Below, piece by piece: positions 10,845 through 20,628 of a stretch of 29,272 nt of DNA (the stretch's first letter is position 1; every line of letters starts with the position of its first letter). Position numbers and translations under genes: made by a program. Source of the DNA: Phellopilus nigrolimitatus (taxonomy: Eukaryota; Basidiomycota; Agaricomycetes; Hymenochaetales; Hymenochaetaceae); contig JAJOHG010000323.1 of the NCBI GenBank assembly GCA_021029095.1, positions 1 to 29,272 on the forward strand, in the 5' to 3' direction. The notes under the pieces are model-generated. The model had not been told where the DNA came from, ran no database searches, and saw only the letters and a program-made list of their open reading frames with translations.

Positions 10845-10993
10845 GTTTAGAACTAGAGAAGCAAATTAAATTTTGCATAATGGAAAGCGGCAAAAAGATT
10901 GTTGAGAAAAATGATCGTGTAAATTCAGTTAATTATAAGGAATATGTAAGAGCCTTAGATCATTTGACGCAATATAAAAAAGGTTTAGCATGA
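10784..10993 (+). CDS. AT-rich, Lys-rich open frame of foreign appearance (fragment)
   Basis: From about 10795 to the TGA at 10991-10993 one frame stays open and reads like a compact helical protein, for example YACLELEKQIKFC and NYKEYVRALDHLTQYKKGLA. Codons end mostly in A or T (AAT, AAA, TTA, GTA, TAT), unlike the GC-ending codons of the genes around it. The frame has no ATG at its open upstream end; the first internal ATG is at 10880 and would give 37 residues. I do not recognise the family. A nuclear insert of mitochondrial, plasmid, viral or bacterial DNA would explain it; this is inference from composition. Confidence 0.35.
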   Translation: MLKNNRLDSRVGLNGYVQYACLELEKQIKFCIMESGKKIVEKNDRVNSVNYKEYVRALDHLTQYKKGLA

Positions 10994-11066
10994 GTCCATA
11001 TACTCTGTCACATAGCATACTCCAGTCTCTACCACGCTAAGAGTAGTATTACCTTTGCCAACATTG

Positions 11067-11117
11067 AGGTATGCATTAGGTTGGTAGGCGGTGCAATAAA
11101 CCAACTAAGCCATACCT
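11067..11117 (+). other. Two-tier stem-loop upstream of the 11217 gene
   Basis: AGGTATG (11067-11073) pairs with CATACCT (11111-11117), and GTTGGT (11080-11085) pairs with ACCAAC (11100-11105). Small internal bulges separate the stems and the loop is 14 nt. It lies 100 bp before the ATG at 11217, possibly in the leader. The shape faintly recalls a tRNA, but no T-arm or anticodon stem fits. Confidence 0.35.
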
Positions 11118-11216
11118 GAGAGCGGTGCGCACAGGTTCTCGACGCAAATGCGTTTCACTGCTCGCTTTCCCTCATAACCTACGCTTTCTCTCTCCAACTC
11201 TGCGAATGTCGCGTCT

Positions 11217-12368
11217 ATGGCCGACTCGAATAATCAACGTGCGAGAACTTTTAACGAACAGCTGGATAACATATATGCACAGGCGGAGGCGATGCTCTCT
11301 GCGTCGTCGATCAGCTCTATGGCGACGGCGTCCGACAACCCGGGAGCGGGACGCACGCTTGGGAAGCTTATTAGCTTCCTGGGACGGCACCTCGAGACGG
11401 CTTCGAGCAAGCTGATGGAGAAGAGAGGCTATGGGCCGCTGGCGGTGAAGGAGCGTATTATGGCGGAGCACTACTTGAACGCGGCGGCGCCTGCTGCAGG
11501 CTCCGCAGAAGACAAAAGACGCCGAAAGAAGCTTGCAAGACTGCTCACCTATGCAAAGTAGGTACGAAGCTCGTCTATTGTTACAAAAATCAGATATGAG
11601 CTTACTTTTTCTGTACAGATCACACGTCCCAGCAAATCGTGAGCTGGCATACGAAGCCATCGTCGAACTCGTAACTGCGAACTATTACTTCCATCAGGTA
11701 CTATCGGAGCTTGATGCAGCCAAGATAGTCGGACTTGCATCACTTCGAGAACAGCAGGATGATTCCGACGACCTTCTTTCGCCTTCGCGGAAGGCGTTGA
11801 TTTGCCTTGTCGATACTAAAATCAATTCACTAGGGAGCAGGGCGCTTGACGTTTTCAGGGACGCGGAGGATATTCCTGCTAGCCTCACGGAAGCACACGA
11901 TGTCTTATGTCGGCGCTACTTTCCTATAATTCTCGAACTAATAGATTATGTCCGAGAGTAAGTCGTCTTGATTCGCCAGGTACTGAAGTAATCATGCTAA
12001 CTACAACGCGTAACAATTAAAGATACCCCGACGCTTCCTTCCTCGCTATGCGCTATATCCACTCCACTCGATCGTTTTTCATTAATTGGGCTTGCGCGGG
12101 ATGCCACGAGCCTTTCTTCGTAGCTCTGTTCGGATTTTTTCTCGATCTCGTTGAGCGCGTGCCCTCTGCAATCGAGTGGCCGGTCTTTATGGTTGTGGTG
12201 ATTCTTTTTCATCGCGTGTCTATGGCAAAGAAATCTGAAGGAACCAAAATATTGCTCAGAGAAGTGCTGTACGTAGTCGCTTTTGGTCTCTGTCTGAGCA
12301 CTGAATTCTGAAATATTTTACAGCACGCGTTCATTAGAACACATGCCGTCATATTTTCTAAAGGCTGA
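11217..12368 (+). CDS. Unrecognised protein, likely helical, shares N-terminal block with the 2090-3554 gene
   Basis: Exons 11217-11557, 11619-11957 and 12023 onward join in frame through GTAGGT/TACAG and GTAAGT/TAAAG introns, the second with a GCTAAC branch site. The last exon can run unspliced to a TGA at 12309-12311 (322 residues). It may instead splice from 12272 (donor GTAGTC) to 12324 (acceptor TTTTACAG) and end at 12368 (324 residues); I favour the latter because of its acceptor and the more regular ending. Residues 1-45 are polar, then GAGRTLGKLISFLGRHLETA and SSKLMEKRGYGP, then Leu-rich helices. The GAGRTL block, its Ser-rich lead-in and the basic KLMEKR segment parallel the minus-strand gene at 2090-3554. 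No catalytic motif, signal peptide or sure membrane helix is seen. Function unknown. Confidence 0.7.
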
Positions 12369-12939
12369 GTGAGAGGATGTTGCGCAGTAATAGGGGCTGA
12401 ATATATCGCATTTTTAGAAGGATAGAGGATCCAGGTCTAACAATAATTTACATCTCCAGCATACTATGTATCGTCATTTCGGATTCATACGTTCTCTGAT
12501 ATTTATCGTCGCGAAAGCTTTGCGCTCTCTTTTTCTGAAGCTGAGAGAAGAAAAATCGATAGAAACATCATTTAGTAATTTGTAATGCTGCGCAGCGAAC
12601 ACTTGCAGCTCCAGCAAAGGTTGGAATGGTGTTCAATAGAAAGCATATGGAAAGTGTGATTTATCCTTGAACGAGGCTATTGACAACTCGTGATGAAAGT
12701 TCTCGTATCGTGAGTTTCCAGAAAACAGCATGTCCAGCATTTCCGCAGGGAAGAAAAATTGTAAGCAAGCAGGCGAATTAGGGAAGAGCCCTGACTTACT
12801 GTAGGCATGAAGCAGGGATTACGGATAGTAAGCTATTAAACGAAAAAGGCGCTCGTCTTTTACGACGCCCATCGAGAACCATCGCTTTTGATTTGTGAGT
12901 TGAGTACCTCACTTACCTACTCCATAATACGATGGGGTA
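12369..12939. other. Intergenic, no gene seen
   Basis: This is the 3' flank of the 11217 gene and AT-rich spacer; no supported coding frame. Confidence 0.5.
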
Positions 12940-13230
12940 CAGGGGGCAAGTGGGTCGGCGAGCGGAGTGCGGAACTAAAACGATTACGTCACGCCCACGT
13001 GTTGGGATCTGCCGCCCTGAAACGCTGCTGTCGCCGACACCGACGACGACGAGCCTCCATGCATCACTTTCAACAACGCTCAGCTGTCTCGTGGCGCATG
13101 TGGAAACCCGTCTAGCAATACCATCGGTAGCGTGGACATTGCGTTCGGCGCTCTGTTGTTGATCATTCCGCCGACATCGCTTTACTGTTACGCGGGGCTC
13201 CGTGATCCAGAGTGCAGGACCGGCTTGTCC
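12940..13230 (-). repeat. Dispersed repeat with CACGTG/TGACGTAA core, copy 3 (inverted)
   Basis: Read on the minus strand this carries GGATCACGGAGCC (near 13194-13206), TGTCGGCGGA, TGCTAGAC, then the core at 12981-13014, in the same order as copy 1 at 940-1215. It is therefore an inverted, diverged copy of about 290 bp. The open frames crossing it are not coding by any sign I can see. Confidence 0.55.
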
Positions 13231-13955
13231 ATAAACTGTACGGCCCGCCATTCCAAAGGCATTGCAACCTCGCGCGGGTACGCATCGTCTTCTCACTCTG
13301 AAATTGTGCGCTTAGTCAAATCACTTTTTTCCCATTGCCCTTGGTTACGTGCAGCTGCCGTCACGATGAACGCCGATGTTCGACGCAGCTCGGGACTCCT
13401 CATCTCGTCCAAGCCACCCATCTGCGCCAACTATGGCACCCGACACGACGATGAGCGCCCACTGTGAGCAACCCGCCGTCCGTACGCTCGTTCCAGCTTA
13501 CAGTCGGTTCTTTTTGCGGACGAGTTATCCAGGCTGAACGCTGGTACGAATGAAGGAGTCAGCGGGAATGGGAAATTCTGAAATCAATTCATCGGCGATG
13601 ATGATGATGAACGGCATCGCCGCGATTTTTGGTGCGTCTATTGGCTCCCTCTTGTCATCTAGCTTTCTCATTATATACCCGAACCCGCGCGTCTTCCAGG
13701 ATTAGGTCATGGCGCACGGCCCTTCTCTCATAATGCAAACGACAACTAGACCTCCCACGCTCCGACCCTGAGCGTGGTAGACCGCATCGAATTGCTCGGA
13801 GCTCGGGTCAGTTTCTGCTGTCTGACATGCTTTTCTCATCCGTTATCATTCTTCGTTTGGCTTTTGCTCTGTACTGCCTCGCTCGCCTCTCTTCTTTGCA
13901 CGAAGCGTCAATCCTGACACGAGCTTCTTCCTACTGCAATTAGAATACTGTTACC
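13231..13955. other. Intergenic, short ATG triplet run only
   Basis: No gene is supported. A short GATGATGATGATG run lies near 13596. CT-rich sequence before 13956 resembles a fungal 5' leader. Confidence 0.4.
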
Positions 13956-14205
13956 ATGCTTTCCCAGCGCCGCAATCCGACCAGCTCCGAAGACGCGCTA
14001 TGTATCCTGCACATCTTCCGGGCTCGGGACGTGTCGCACCCGCCAAGGCGTCTGCCGGGCCAGGTGCGCCACGCAGGGGAAAGGAATCTGGCTAGGCACA
14101 CTCGGCGCCACCTTTGGGTTTAGCGTGCCTCCTGCACTGCAGCACCTCAACTCTTCCACGCGAGGTCGCAAGCACGCCCGTGGCGCGTGGCGGCACTTCA
14201 ACTAG
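13956..14205 (+). CDS. Weak candidate small gene, two exons
   Basis: An ATG at 13956 follows a long CT-rich leader typical of fungal transcripts. It opens a 36-codon exon ending at 14063 (CAG then donor GTGCGC). An acceptor at 14142 (CTGCACTGCAG) continues in phase to a TAG at 14203-14205, giving about 56 residues. The peptide is Arg-rich with no known domain (for example EDALCILHIFRARDV). The splice pair is plausible, but codon use and length make this a guess. Confidence 0.22.
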
Positions 14206-14755
14206 GACACGGGCTCGCATACGGATGCTCAGCCGCTTCTGACATCTATCACACTCACGCTGTTCACTGCCTGCACATAAAGACCGAAAATCCACTCTAC
14301 ACTCAAGATTGCAGTTCTCGCCGCCTTGCGTACTTTTCTGCAAGCTGCTTCCATATTGCCATCCAAGCTGAGATCGAAATACGCTGCGCACCCGGTTGTT
14401 TAGAACTCTCGAGCTTTCTACGCTATACAGCGTCTGACTCACTTCCGCTGCTACTTTCTCCACTGCCGAATCGGTGTAGATCGACGCATCCGACTGGGGA
14501 CTTTCTTATGAAAAGAGGTGCAGTAATGGTTTGGACTCCGTAGTAACCCCCGACGACCAGTGGTTCGGAGCTGAAACTCATACACGATCGCAAGATCACG
14601 GCAAACCTTACTAGGTCAAGCAGAAATTGTGCGTTAGGAAAAAATGGAACGTTTCTACGGGGCCAAAATTTCTCCTATTTGTCGTATCTTTTTACTGCTG
14701 TATCACAACAAGTGATATCTACAACACGCAATACCAATTGCAGTACAACATTCAA
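14206..14755. other. Intergenic, no gene seen
   Basis: Open frames on both strands lack recognisable features. The end of the stretch may hold the unresolved 3' end of the next minus-strand gene. Confidence 0.4.
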
Positions 14756-14806
14756 CTACAACGCGCGTAGCTTTCCTGACGTCTCCTTGAGGCTACAGAT
14801 ACTTAC

Positions 14807-15187
14807 TTCGATCCGCAGCTTCTCTCGTGATACCAATCACGGTCCATTTCTTATCTTTGCGTTCAGTGATCACCGGAAAGTAGATTGCCGTTCTTCCCAA
14901 GGACTTGACGTGGGCGGTAAGCTTCTCCCTTGTGAATGCGAGACTTTAGAAACTGATAGCATCACGAAGAATGTGATAGCTCACTGATAGTAAAAGAAGT
15001 CTTTGTCTTTCACGTCAATGCGTTTCCGGTAGTATTTCATACCGCTTTTCCCCTGTAATACACAGTGAGTTAGCTTGGTATAAGTAAATGCCCGCAGACA
15101 TACGTCTTTACGAGAGACCCGCTCGATTCCACCGAATGCACTGATACTCTTTATTTTCTCGAAGTCAGAGGCTTTGGGAAGGGACAT
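14807..15187 (-). CDS. Small Lys-rich protein of unknown family (3' end unresolved)
   Basis: Exons 15187-15104, 15052-14985 and 14928-14807 join in frame on the minus strand. The first intron is textbook (GTATGT donor, GCTAAC branch, TTACAG acceptor, 51 nt) and happens to be in frame; the second starts GTGAGC. The peptide begins MSLPKASDFEKIKSISAFGG, continues with GMKYYRKRIDVKDKDFFYYQ, and ends with TERKDKKWTVIGITREAADR before a strong GTAAGT donor at 14806. The last exon is unclear: one acceptor gives a TAG at 14756 but an intron of only 31 nt. I chose the ATG at 15187 over an upstream one because a TATA box lies between them. At least 91 residues, with many Lys/Asp and no membrane segment. 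I know no family. Confidence 0.6.
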
Positions 15188-15244
15188 TGTGATTATGTGT
15201 ATGTCGACTTGAGTAATTTTGATGAGCCACTGCTCTTCGAAGGT

Positions 15245-15253
15245 CCTTATATA
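15245..15253 (-). promoter_or_regulatory. TATA box of the small minus-strand gene
   Basis: TATATAAGG on the minus strand lies about 58 bp before the ATG at 15187. Confidence 0.6.
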
Positions 15254-15723
15254 GTGCGCAACGTAACACAAGGATAGATTATGGTAGGGGTCTTTTATTA
15301 CTTTTTTCGGACGCGTGGCCACATTGCACTCTGTGAAGAGAGATACGAGCTCGAAACCGATGTCTTCTCGTCCTAATAAATTAAATAACGGGCGGTCACA
15401 ATGTCTTGGCGGGTGGGCGCATAGTTAATTAAATTTGAGGGGCTTCGGATGTCTGAATGAGCACTAATGGCTCGGACATAAATCTAAATCTTTCATAAAG
15501 GTTCTCGGCCGTTATAACCAGCGGAAGCAAAGTAGTAAACATTACTGGATACGTCGTTTAAGCGCGACCAATACTTGTTTGCAATGATCAGAACTGATGC
15601 TTTTTAGGACTTCATTAAGCAAGGTCGAAGATAAGTGGATATGAAACAAAGCAAAGAGCGCAGTAGCTCTGAGCGCTGGGAATTCTTCCTTTGAAAATAT
15701 CATCAGGACAAGCTTATCTTCCG
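15254..15723. other. Shared upstream region of a divergent gene pair
   Basis: The space between the two TATA boxes is AT-rich and holds no supported gene; a 71-codon minus-strand frame (15542-15757) covers the right-hand TATA box and is unlikely to be real. Confidence 0.45.
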
Positions 15724-15730
15724 TATAAAA
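15724..15730 (+). promoter_or_regulatory. TATA box of the 15825 gene
   Basis: TATAAAA lies 95 bp before the ATG at 15825, followed by an A-rich leader. Confidence 0.6.
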
Positions 15731-15824
15731 GCAGGCACTATTTGTTCTGCAACTCAATCAAATTCAGAGAAACAAAAGCACCTCAGCACTCGATCTCCTC
15801 GACATTTACAAGTCAGAAAGTATT

Positions 15825-16446
15825 ATGTCCTCCAGCAGTCAGGCCTCCACATTCACCTATACCGACGGAGACCGCGAGTATGTGGTCGACATATCCAACC
15901 CAACATACTCATCAAGAGAGTCCCTCGGTGTATTTGTTATCGGGAGCAAAGTCTGGAAAGTGTTCACCAATACTAACTCGTTGGAACGGAGCCAGAGAGA
16001 CTACCAGCTTGCGGACTATAATGCACTTCCAATCGACGGGGCGACCATATACCAGGGAGTAGTTAGGAGGCCCGGTCACTCGTCGTCCAGCGGCTATGCA
16101 CTAGTTACAAAAGACATGAGCAATGGAACCTTCTTCAGTTGCCAACAAAGTACCTCGCAATTCAAGAACATCGTAGACGAGATCACAGATCGAACGATAC
16201 TGAAGAGGTAACGACGTCGTGCATCTCTCGAATTTCATTGAGATTGTCTAACTCTCACCTTGTTTTAGGATTGAGGGTGCTTGCGAGTCGGCCGTCAATA
16301 TTGGACTTCGCGACCCACAAGGGTTCATTGGAGTCTCTCATAACGAGCCAATTACCTTTATTGACGTGCACACTAGTGTGTCTAGTCGGTTCGCAGGAGA
16401 GATGCTAGAAATCGTACGCACTCGGCTAGATGCAATTAGACGGTAG
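15825..16446 (+). CDS. Hypothetical protein, two exons, unknown family
   Basis: Exons 15825-16207 and 16269-16446 join through a 61-nt intron (donor GTAACG, acceptor TTTTAG), with the codon AGG split two-plus-one, giving 186 residues. The start follows a TATA box at a normal distance. The sequence is soluble-looking with beta-strand character. It reads TFTYTDGDREYVVDISNP near the N-terminus, GATIYQGVVRRPGH mid-way and GFIGVSHNEPITFIDVH near the C-terminus, ending in the amphipathic helix AGEMLEIVRTRLDAIRR. No signal peptide, membrane segment or catalytic motif is recognised. It is divergent from the small Lys-rich gene at 15187; a shared promoter is possible. Confidence 0.8.
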
Positions 16447-17882
16447 GTAGTATTATACGTCCCTTTAAGGAGCACCGGCTTGCCAATATATAGTACAGGC
16501 ATGTATAGTATGTATTAGGTATTCTGGTACATGATTTGTTTGTAACCACAATTTTACACAATGTAGAAAGTAAATTATTAGCAAGCCTTACCGGCTTTGG
16601 CGTATGCTGCCCTTTGACATTCCGCGTTACACGCCACATCCTACCCCTCGCGGCAAAAACAGCTCTGCTTGTTATGTAAAGATCCAGCATGAGTCCGAGT
16701 CCGAGCAAATCGGTATTTACATGATGATTACTGGCATTCCATATCCCACGACTGCTGTTTCTAAGTATTTATTTCATTTGCGGTTCACGACATCCGAAAT
16801 TGGGAGTAAAAATGCATTGCATTATATGCCTCGAGCCCGACGGCAAAGGCTGCCGCTCTGTACACAGCCAAAAACTAAAGAAACTGGAACATCAACCTTC
16901 TCATTGAAGCACGACGTCGATAGACTCGAACCAAGTGTTTACCATCACATCCAACGTCCGGCCAACATTGCGTCTCACTCTGCGATAACTGAAAACTGAA
17001 GTACGGATGATTATCAATGAGTTAGCTGTGATCTGCTTTGAGATGTTTTTCGGCCGACGGCGATGTCGAGCACTTTAACCAATTAGCTTCCGGCTGGAGT
17101 GTGACTAGCTGATTCGATACAAATGCTTGTCGACGACGGGTGCTGCGTGGTCAGAAGGAAGAGTAATTGTGAGGCGTTTAATTAGGATTCTGAAGTTGAA
17201 GTGAAACTAGATGAGGAATGAGCACGATATGACTTGAATTTCGCCGACTTATGGCGACTACTATCTTTAGAATACCCGAGCAGGCGATGGAGCCCGGCTA
17301 GAGGCGACGTGCGGCAAAGGCCGTCCTATGTTCGCACGCGATGCAGAACCCGGCCGCCGGAGAAATGCCAACGCGTCTATGAACTACCTTACGCAAGCAC
17401 ATCTTCACGGGCCCCGACCTCATTTGTTAATTACTGAGGGCTGTCTTTCAATCATGGATACCAACTTTCAAAGGGCCTGACGTATGCACCTCTGAACCTC
17501 AAAAATGTCCAAAAAGTTGTTTGAGCACCAACGAGTTTAATTTCGCTCGTGGGTAGCTTTTCCGTATTGTTTCAGGCCTTTCCTCGCGCTCATGTTTCAC
17601 TGGCCCCTTTTCATTGCCATACACATTCGAGCGCGTGAACTAAATCTATTTAGTGTCAATCGCACATGACCGCGTACGGACAGATATGACTGACTGGTCT
17701 TAACCTGGTCACCCTGGTGTAGTTAGTTCAAACCAAAATCGCGGCCTCAGTCAAGGCATCTGGGCTGACTCGATCTCATACCCCTCTTGTTCAGTGGTCG
17801 ACTCTCATCTCTTATCCTCCATCACCGTATTTGACTTTATCCCCAACTCTTTTCTATCTCTACTCGTGCATAATACGTCAAC
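16447..17882. other. Intergenic, no supported gene
   Basis: A 131-codon frame at 16604-16999 and a 67-codon frame at 17234-17437 are open but show no domain, no leader and no splice support. The last 100 bp before 17883 are CT-rich and look like a transcript leader. Confidence 0.45.
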
Positions 17883-18452
17883 ATGATTTTAGTGGACGGG
17901 TCCGCGAGTCCACAAGAAAACGCATCGCCGCATGAGAATACATCATCCCCAACCTCTACTCCATCCTGTGTCCAATGCTCGACTTCTTCCTTGCTGCTCG
18001 CTCGTGCCATTTCTTCGGATGACCCTTTCGTCGACATCGCAGACGAGAGTTTACTCGTAAATAGCCGGGGTGTCTCTTCCGACTCCGTTTCTTACTCCGA
18101 CGTCCTTCTGAAGCAGAGTGCAGGCGCCGGCTCTCCATTTTGCACGCCACTCGCCACATGCTCGTCTCTCTTCACACATCGCATGCCGGAATGGCACTTC
18201 GGCTCGCCCTACCCATGCATTCCAGGCTCGCCTATTCCCTCCTCGCCGTCTAACCTCGTAGCACCACCATCGACGCCGACTTCAGTACCATTCTCCGGGA
18301 AATCTCTAGCCGGTGTTGGAGACGATGCTAGTCCAGACTCGCTTATTACCATGATTCAGAGGCACGCCAAACCAACTATTGCAAGGCAGAGACGCAAAAC
18401 CTACGCAGATGCCGATGTTCAAATGGAGGACGTCTTTTCAAGCGCACAGTAG
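17883..18452 (+). CDS. Disordered Ser/Pro-rich protein with basic C-terminal segment
   Basis: A single uninterrupted frame of 189 codons starts with an ATG that follows a CT-rich leader (TCAAC before the ATG) and ends in TAG. Most of the protein is Ser, Pro, Thr and Ala (for example CIPGSPIPSSPSNLV) and should be disordered, with many SP and SSP sites that proline-directed kinases could use. Near the C-terminus a short ordered-looking stretch, SLITMIQRHAKPTIARQRR, is followed by an acidic tail with the ADADVQMEDV phrase; the RQRRK cluster could be a nuclear signal. No family is recognised. Codon use is GC-ending and gene-like, so I think the gene is real. Confidence 0.68.
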   Translation: MILVDGSASPQENASPHENTSSPTSTPSCVQCSTSSLLLARAISSDDPFVDIADESLLVNSRGVSSDSVSYSDVLLKQSAGAGSPFCTPLATCSSLFTHRMPEWHFGSPYPCIPGSPIPSSPSNLVAPPSTPTSVPFSGKSLAGVGDDASPDSLITMIQRHAKPTIARQRRKTYADADVQMEDVFSSAQ

Positions 18453-19113
18453 ACACCATACTTGCTTTCGCCTATTCATACACGCTGTTCTGGGCACTCC
18501 ATACTCCTATCTCATAACTTGTGTAGTGGAATATAGCCTTTCCTGTTCGTTATTATGGTCATTTGTCTCTTCATTCCATGTCCCTTATATCTTCATGCGC
18601 TCTGACTGCACTTGTGTAGCGTCTTCCTTCATGCTCCCTTGGAATGGATTTGTCTGGTCTCGTTAACGCTCGAATTTATGTCAAGTCCGCTGAGCAGCCA
18701 TGATTTGAGATTAGGAAATATCATGCGCCACTTTCAATATACACACGTACTATCAACTACTACAAACGCGCCAAGAAATACAGCAGACAATAACTGAGAA
18801 AACTCGTTTGCAGGGGAAATCGTAACTATCATGATCATTCCAGTATGCTGTAAATCTGGCAATAGTAGTCACTAAAGTCGCTGCTAGTTTCCCTCTCATG
18901 GACTTCTGACTATTTTCGACATGGTTCTAATTGTAGACGACACATCAAATTATAAAATCAATTCACTGCTAGCACGGCAAATATTGTTCCAGAAGCTGAA
19001 ACTTTTCCAAGTTTAAGCCCTACTTCACATAACGCTCAACTTTCACGCAGTCGGTGGCTTAGAATAAATCAATCCTCTATTTTCTCCCCTAATACTTCGT
19101 ATATCTAGCGATC
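18453..19113. other. Intergenic, convergent 3' flanks
   Basis: This lies between the stops of a plus-strand and a minus-strand gene. I see TC-rich 3' sequence and no supported gene. Confidence 0.5.
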
Positions 19114-19882
19114 TCACTCTTCCTTACTGTCTGCTTCAGTATTGAACTTCGCATGGCTGACCTTGAACTCGGAAAGCTCCATAAGTCGTCCAAATAGCAC
19201 ACGTATTTCCTCAGTCGTGTTTTTGACAACCTCTTGGTGAGCCTGCCAAAAAGTGCCTTAATAATCTCGATCTTTCTATTCCCGCACCAGATCCGAATTT
19301 GCACTTGCCTCAAGTGACTCCCAGCCGACAAGCATAACGAGTTGATTATCTCTCCCAATACTATGTCCCCACATCGACGAGATCACCGTTTTGGTGTCTT
19401 GACTGACGAGCGTGTCAAGATGCGGCGCAATCTCTGACTTCGTCTTTCCCTCCTTTAACGTGAAGAAAACAAGTTCCACCACAGGTGCAGACAGCGCAGA
19501 AGTGGGATCGGCCGCGAATTGGACATGGTGAACATCAAAATGCAGCGAACTAGCGAGCGTCGCTCGGGTCTGATCGTACGTCTCCCAGACTATTGTGCGC
19601 GAGAGCCGACTCTCAGACGGTCCGTCACACTGATAAAGATATTATATTCACCGGTAACTAAGTATCCTTGACTGGGATCTTCAACTTGAGGTCCATGATA
19701 TATCCTTGAACGATTTGACGTAGAATTAATACCGTCGCGTTTAAGTGACTGAGTGAGCCTTACCTGGTTGGCCTTGGAGCCTTGTGCGAGACACCTACGA
19801 GATCTGCGGCGGTAGTAGACGAGTCGGCACGATACGCCTCAGAAACGGGAAAAGTGATAATCTCAGCTACGGAAGGCGGCAT
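19114..19882 (-). CDS. Dimeric alpha-beta-barrel (Dabb/ABM-like) protein
   Basis: Four exons on the minus strand join in frame: 19882-19764, 19704-19652, 19589-19305 and 19256-19114, giving 199 residues. Introns are 48-62 nt with GTAAGG, GTGAAT and GTGCAA donors. The joins make sense as protein: YHGPQVEDPSQGYLVTVWET reads across the second one, and GWESLEA followed by FWQAHQEV across the third. The pattern of two weak repeats with a beta-strand ending in a Trp-Glu phrase (VWETYDQ, GWESLE) and VVELVFFTLKEG at the start of the second repeat fits the stress-responsive A/B-barrel or monooxygenase-like fold. Such small proteins act as dimers, some as enzymes on small aromatic substrates. The exact role is unknown. 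Confidence 0.82.
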
Positions 19883-20065
19883 CTGGGATGAAGTCTGTGG
19901 AAGGTGATGATAACGCGGAGACCCTTTACATATGGGCTCGTGCAGAATTGGGGCCTTTGACGCTTCTCAAGTTCTTCATCAGATGATGGCGGCCCAGAAC
20001 TGTGAGCCAGGAATACTTAAGGGTGGACTCGAAACACTTGATAGTCATCTCTGTATATCGCTGCC
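19883..20065. promoter_or_regulatory. Bidirectional promoter region, 183 bp
   Basis: The Dabb-like gene and the DUF952 gene start head to head with only 183 bp between their ATGs, so they must share or abut promoter elements. I see no clear TATA box. Confidence 0.5.
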
Positions 20066-20562
20066 ATGTCGGACTCCAAGCCAACTTACATCTACAAACT
20101 TGTGCCCTTCTCTTCTACCGTTCCAAGCGGTCTCCCCGAAAACCTTCCTGTGATTACCAGCGATCTCCCCGAACGCCTCCCCGTGAGCACGATCGACCAG
20201 CAATCAGGCTTCATCCATCTTTCCACCGCGCCGCAGGTCCCGGGCACACTCAAATTCTTCTTTGCGAGCGACTCGCGCGTGTATGTGCTCCGCCTGAAAT
20301 ACGACGATGTCGAGAAGAATATACGATGGGAGGACCCCAAGGCAGAGGTCTGCGGCCCACGCGGAGGCGAGGGCATGTTCCCGGTAGGCGAAAACAAACA
20401 ATCCATTATACAGGGAGCACAAGTTCACATTATAATGAGCAGCATTTATACAATGACTTGAAATTGGGGAAGGATGAAATCGAAAGCCTTTCAATCTGGG
20501 ACAAGGGAGAGAATGGATGGGACGAAGCATTAGAGAAGGCAGAGTCGTGGCTGGTATACTAG
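20066..20562 (+). CDS. DUF952 family protein
   Basis: Two exons, 20066-20383 and 20443-20562, join in phase 0 across a 59-nt intron (donor GTAGGC, acceptor GAGCAG), giving 145 residues. Family marks are clear: YIYKLVPF at the N-terminus, GFIHLST near residue 50, LRLKYDDVEKNIRWED in the middle, and FPHLYNDL formed exactly across the splice join. The length is slightly above a typical bacterial member because of a Pro/Leu-rich insert (GLPENLP, SDLPERLP). DUF952 proteins are small, soluble and uncharacterised; they have been linked by fold comparison to ADP-ribosyltransferase-like proteins, a point I recall but cannot test here. The gene converges on the membrane-protein gene, stops 66 bp apart. 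Confidence 0.92.
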
Positions 20563-20628
20563 CGACATGTGGAATCTCGCCGAGGTGCAAGATCGAGTAA
20601 ATGGTCACCAATGTAAGGGATGGCTTCG

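Noticed and set aside
11060..11120. tRNA-like sequence with a GGCTTAGTTGGT word on the minus strand
   Set aside because: No D-stem, anticodon stem or T-arm can be paired; the fold is a simple two-tier hairpin instead.
14981..15322. Longer start for the small minus-strand gene (ATG at 15322)
   Set aside because: The extension would translate through the TATA box at 15245-15253; the ATG at 15187 fits better.
16604..16999. 131-codon plus-strand frame after the 15825 gene
   Set aside because: No leader, no known domain and uneven composition; likely chance.
19305..19482. Short unspliced Dabb-like frame ending at 19276
   Set aside because: Splicing at 19304 to 19256 continues the protein with sensible sequence; the unspliced stop is inside the intron.
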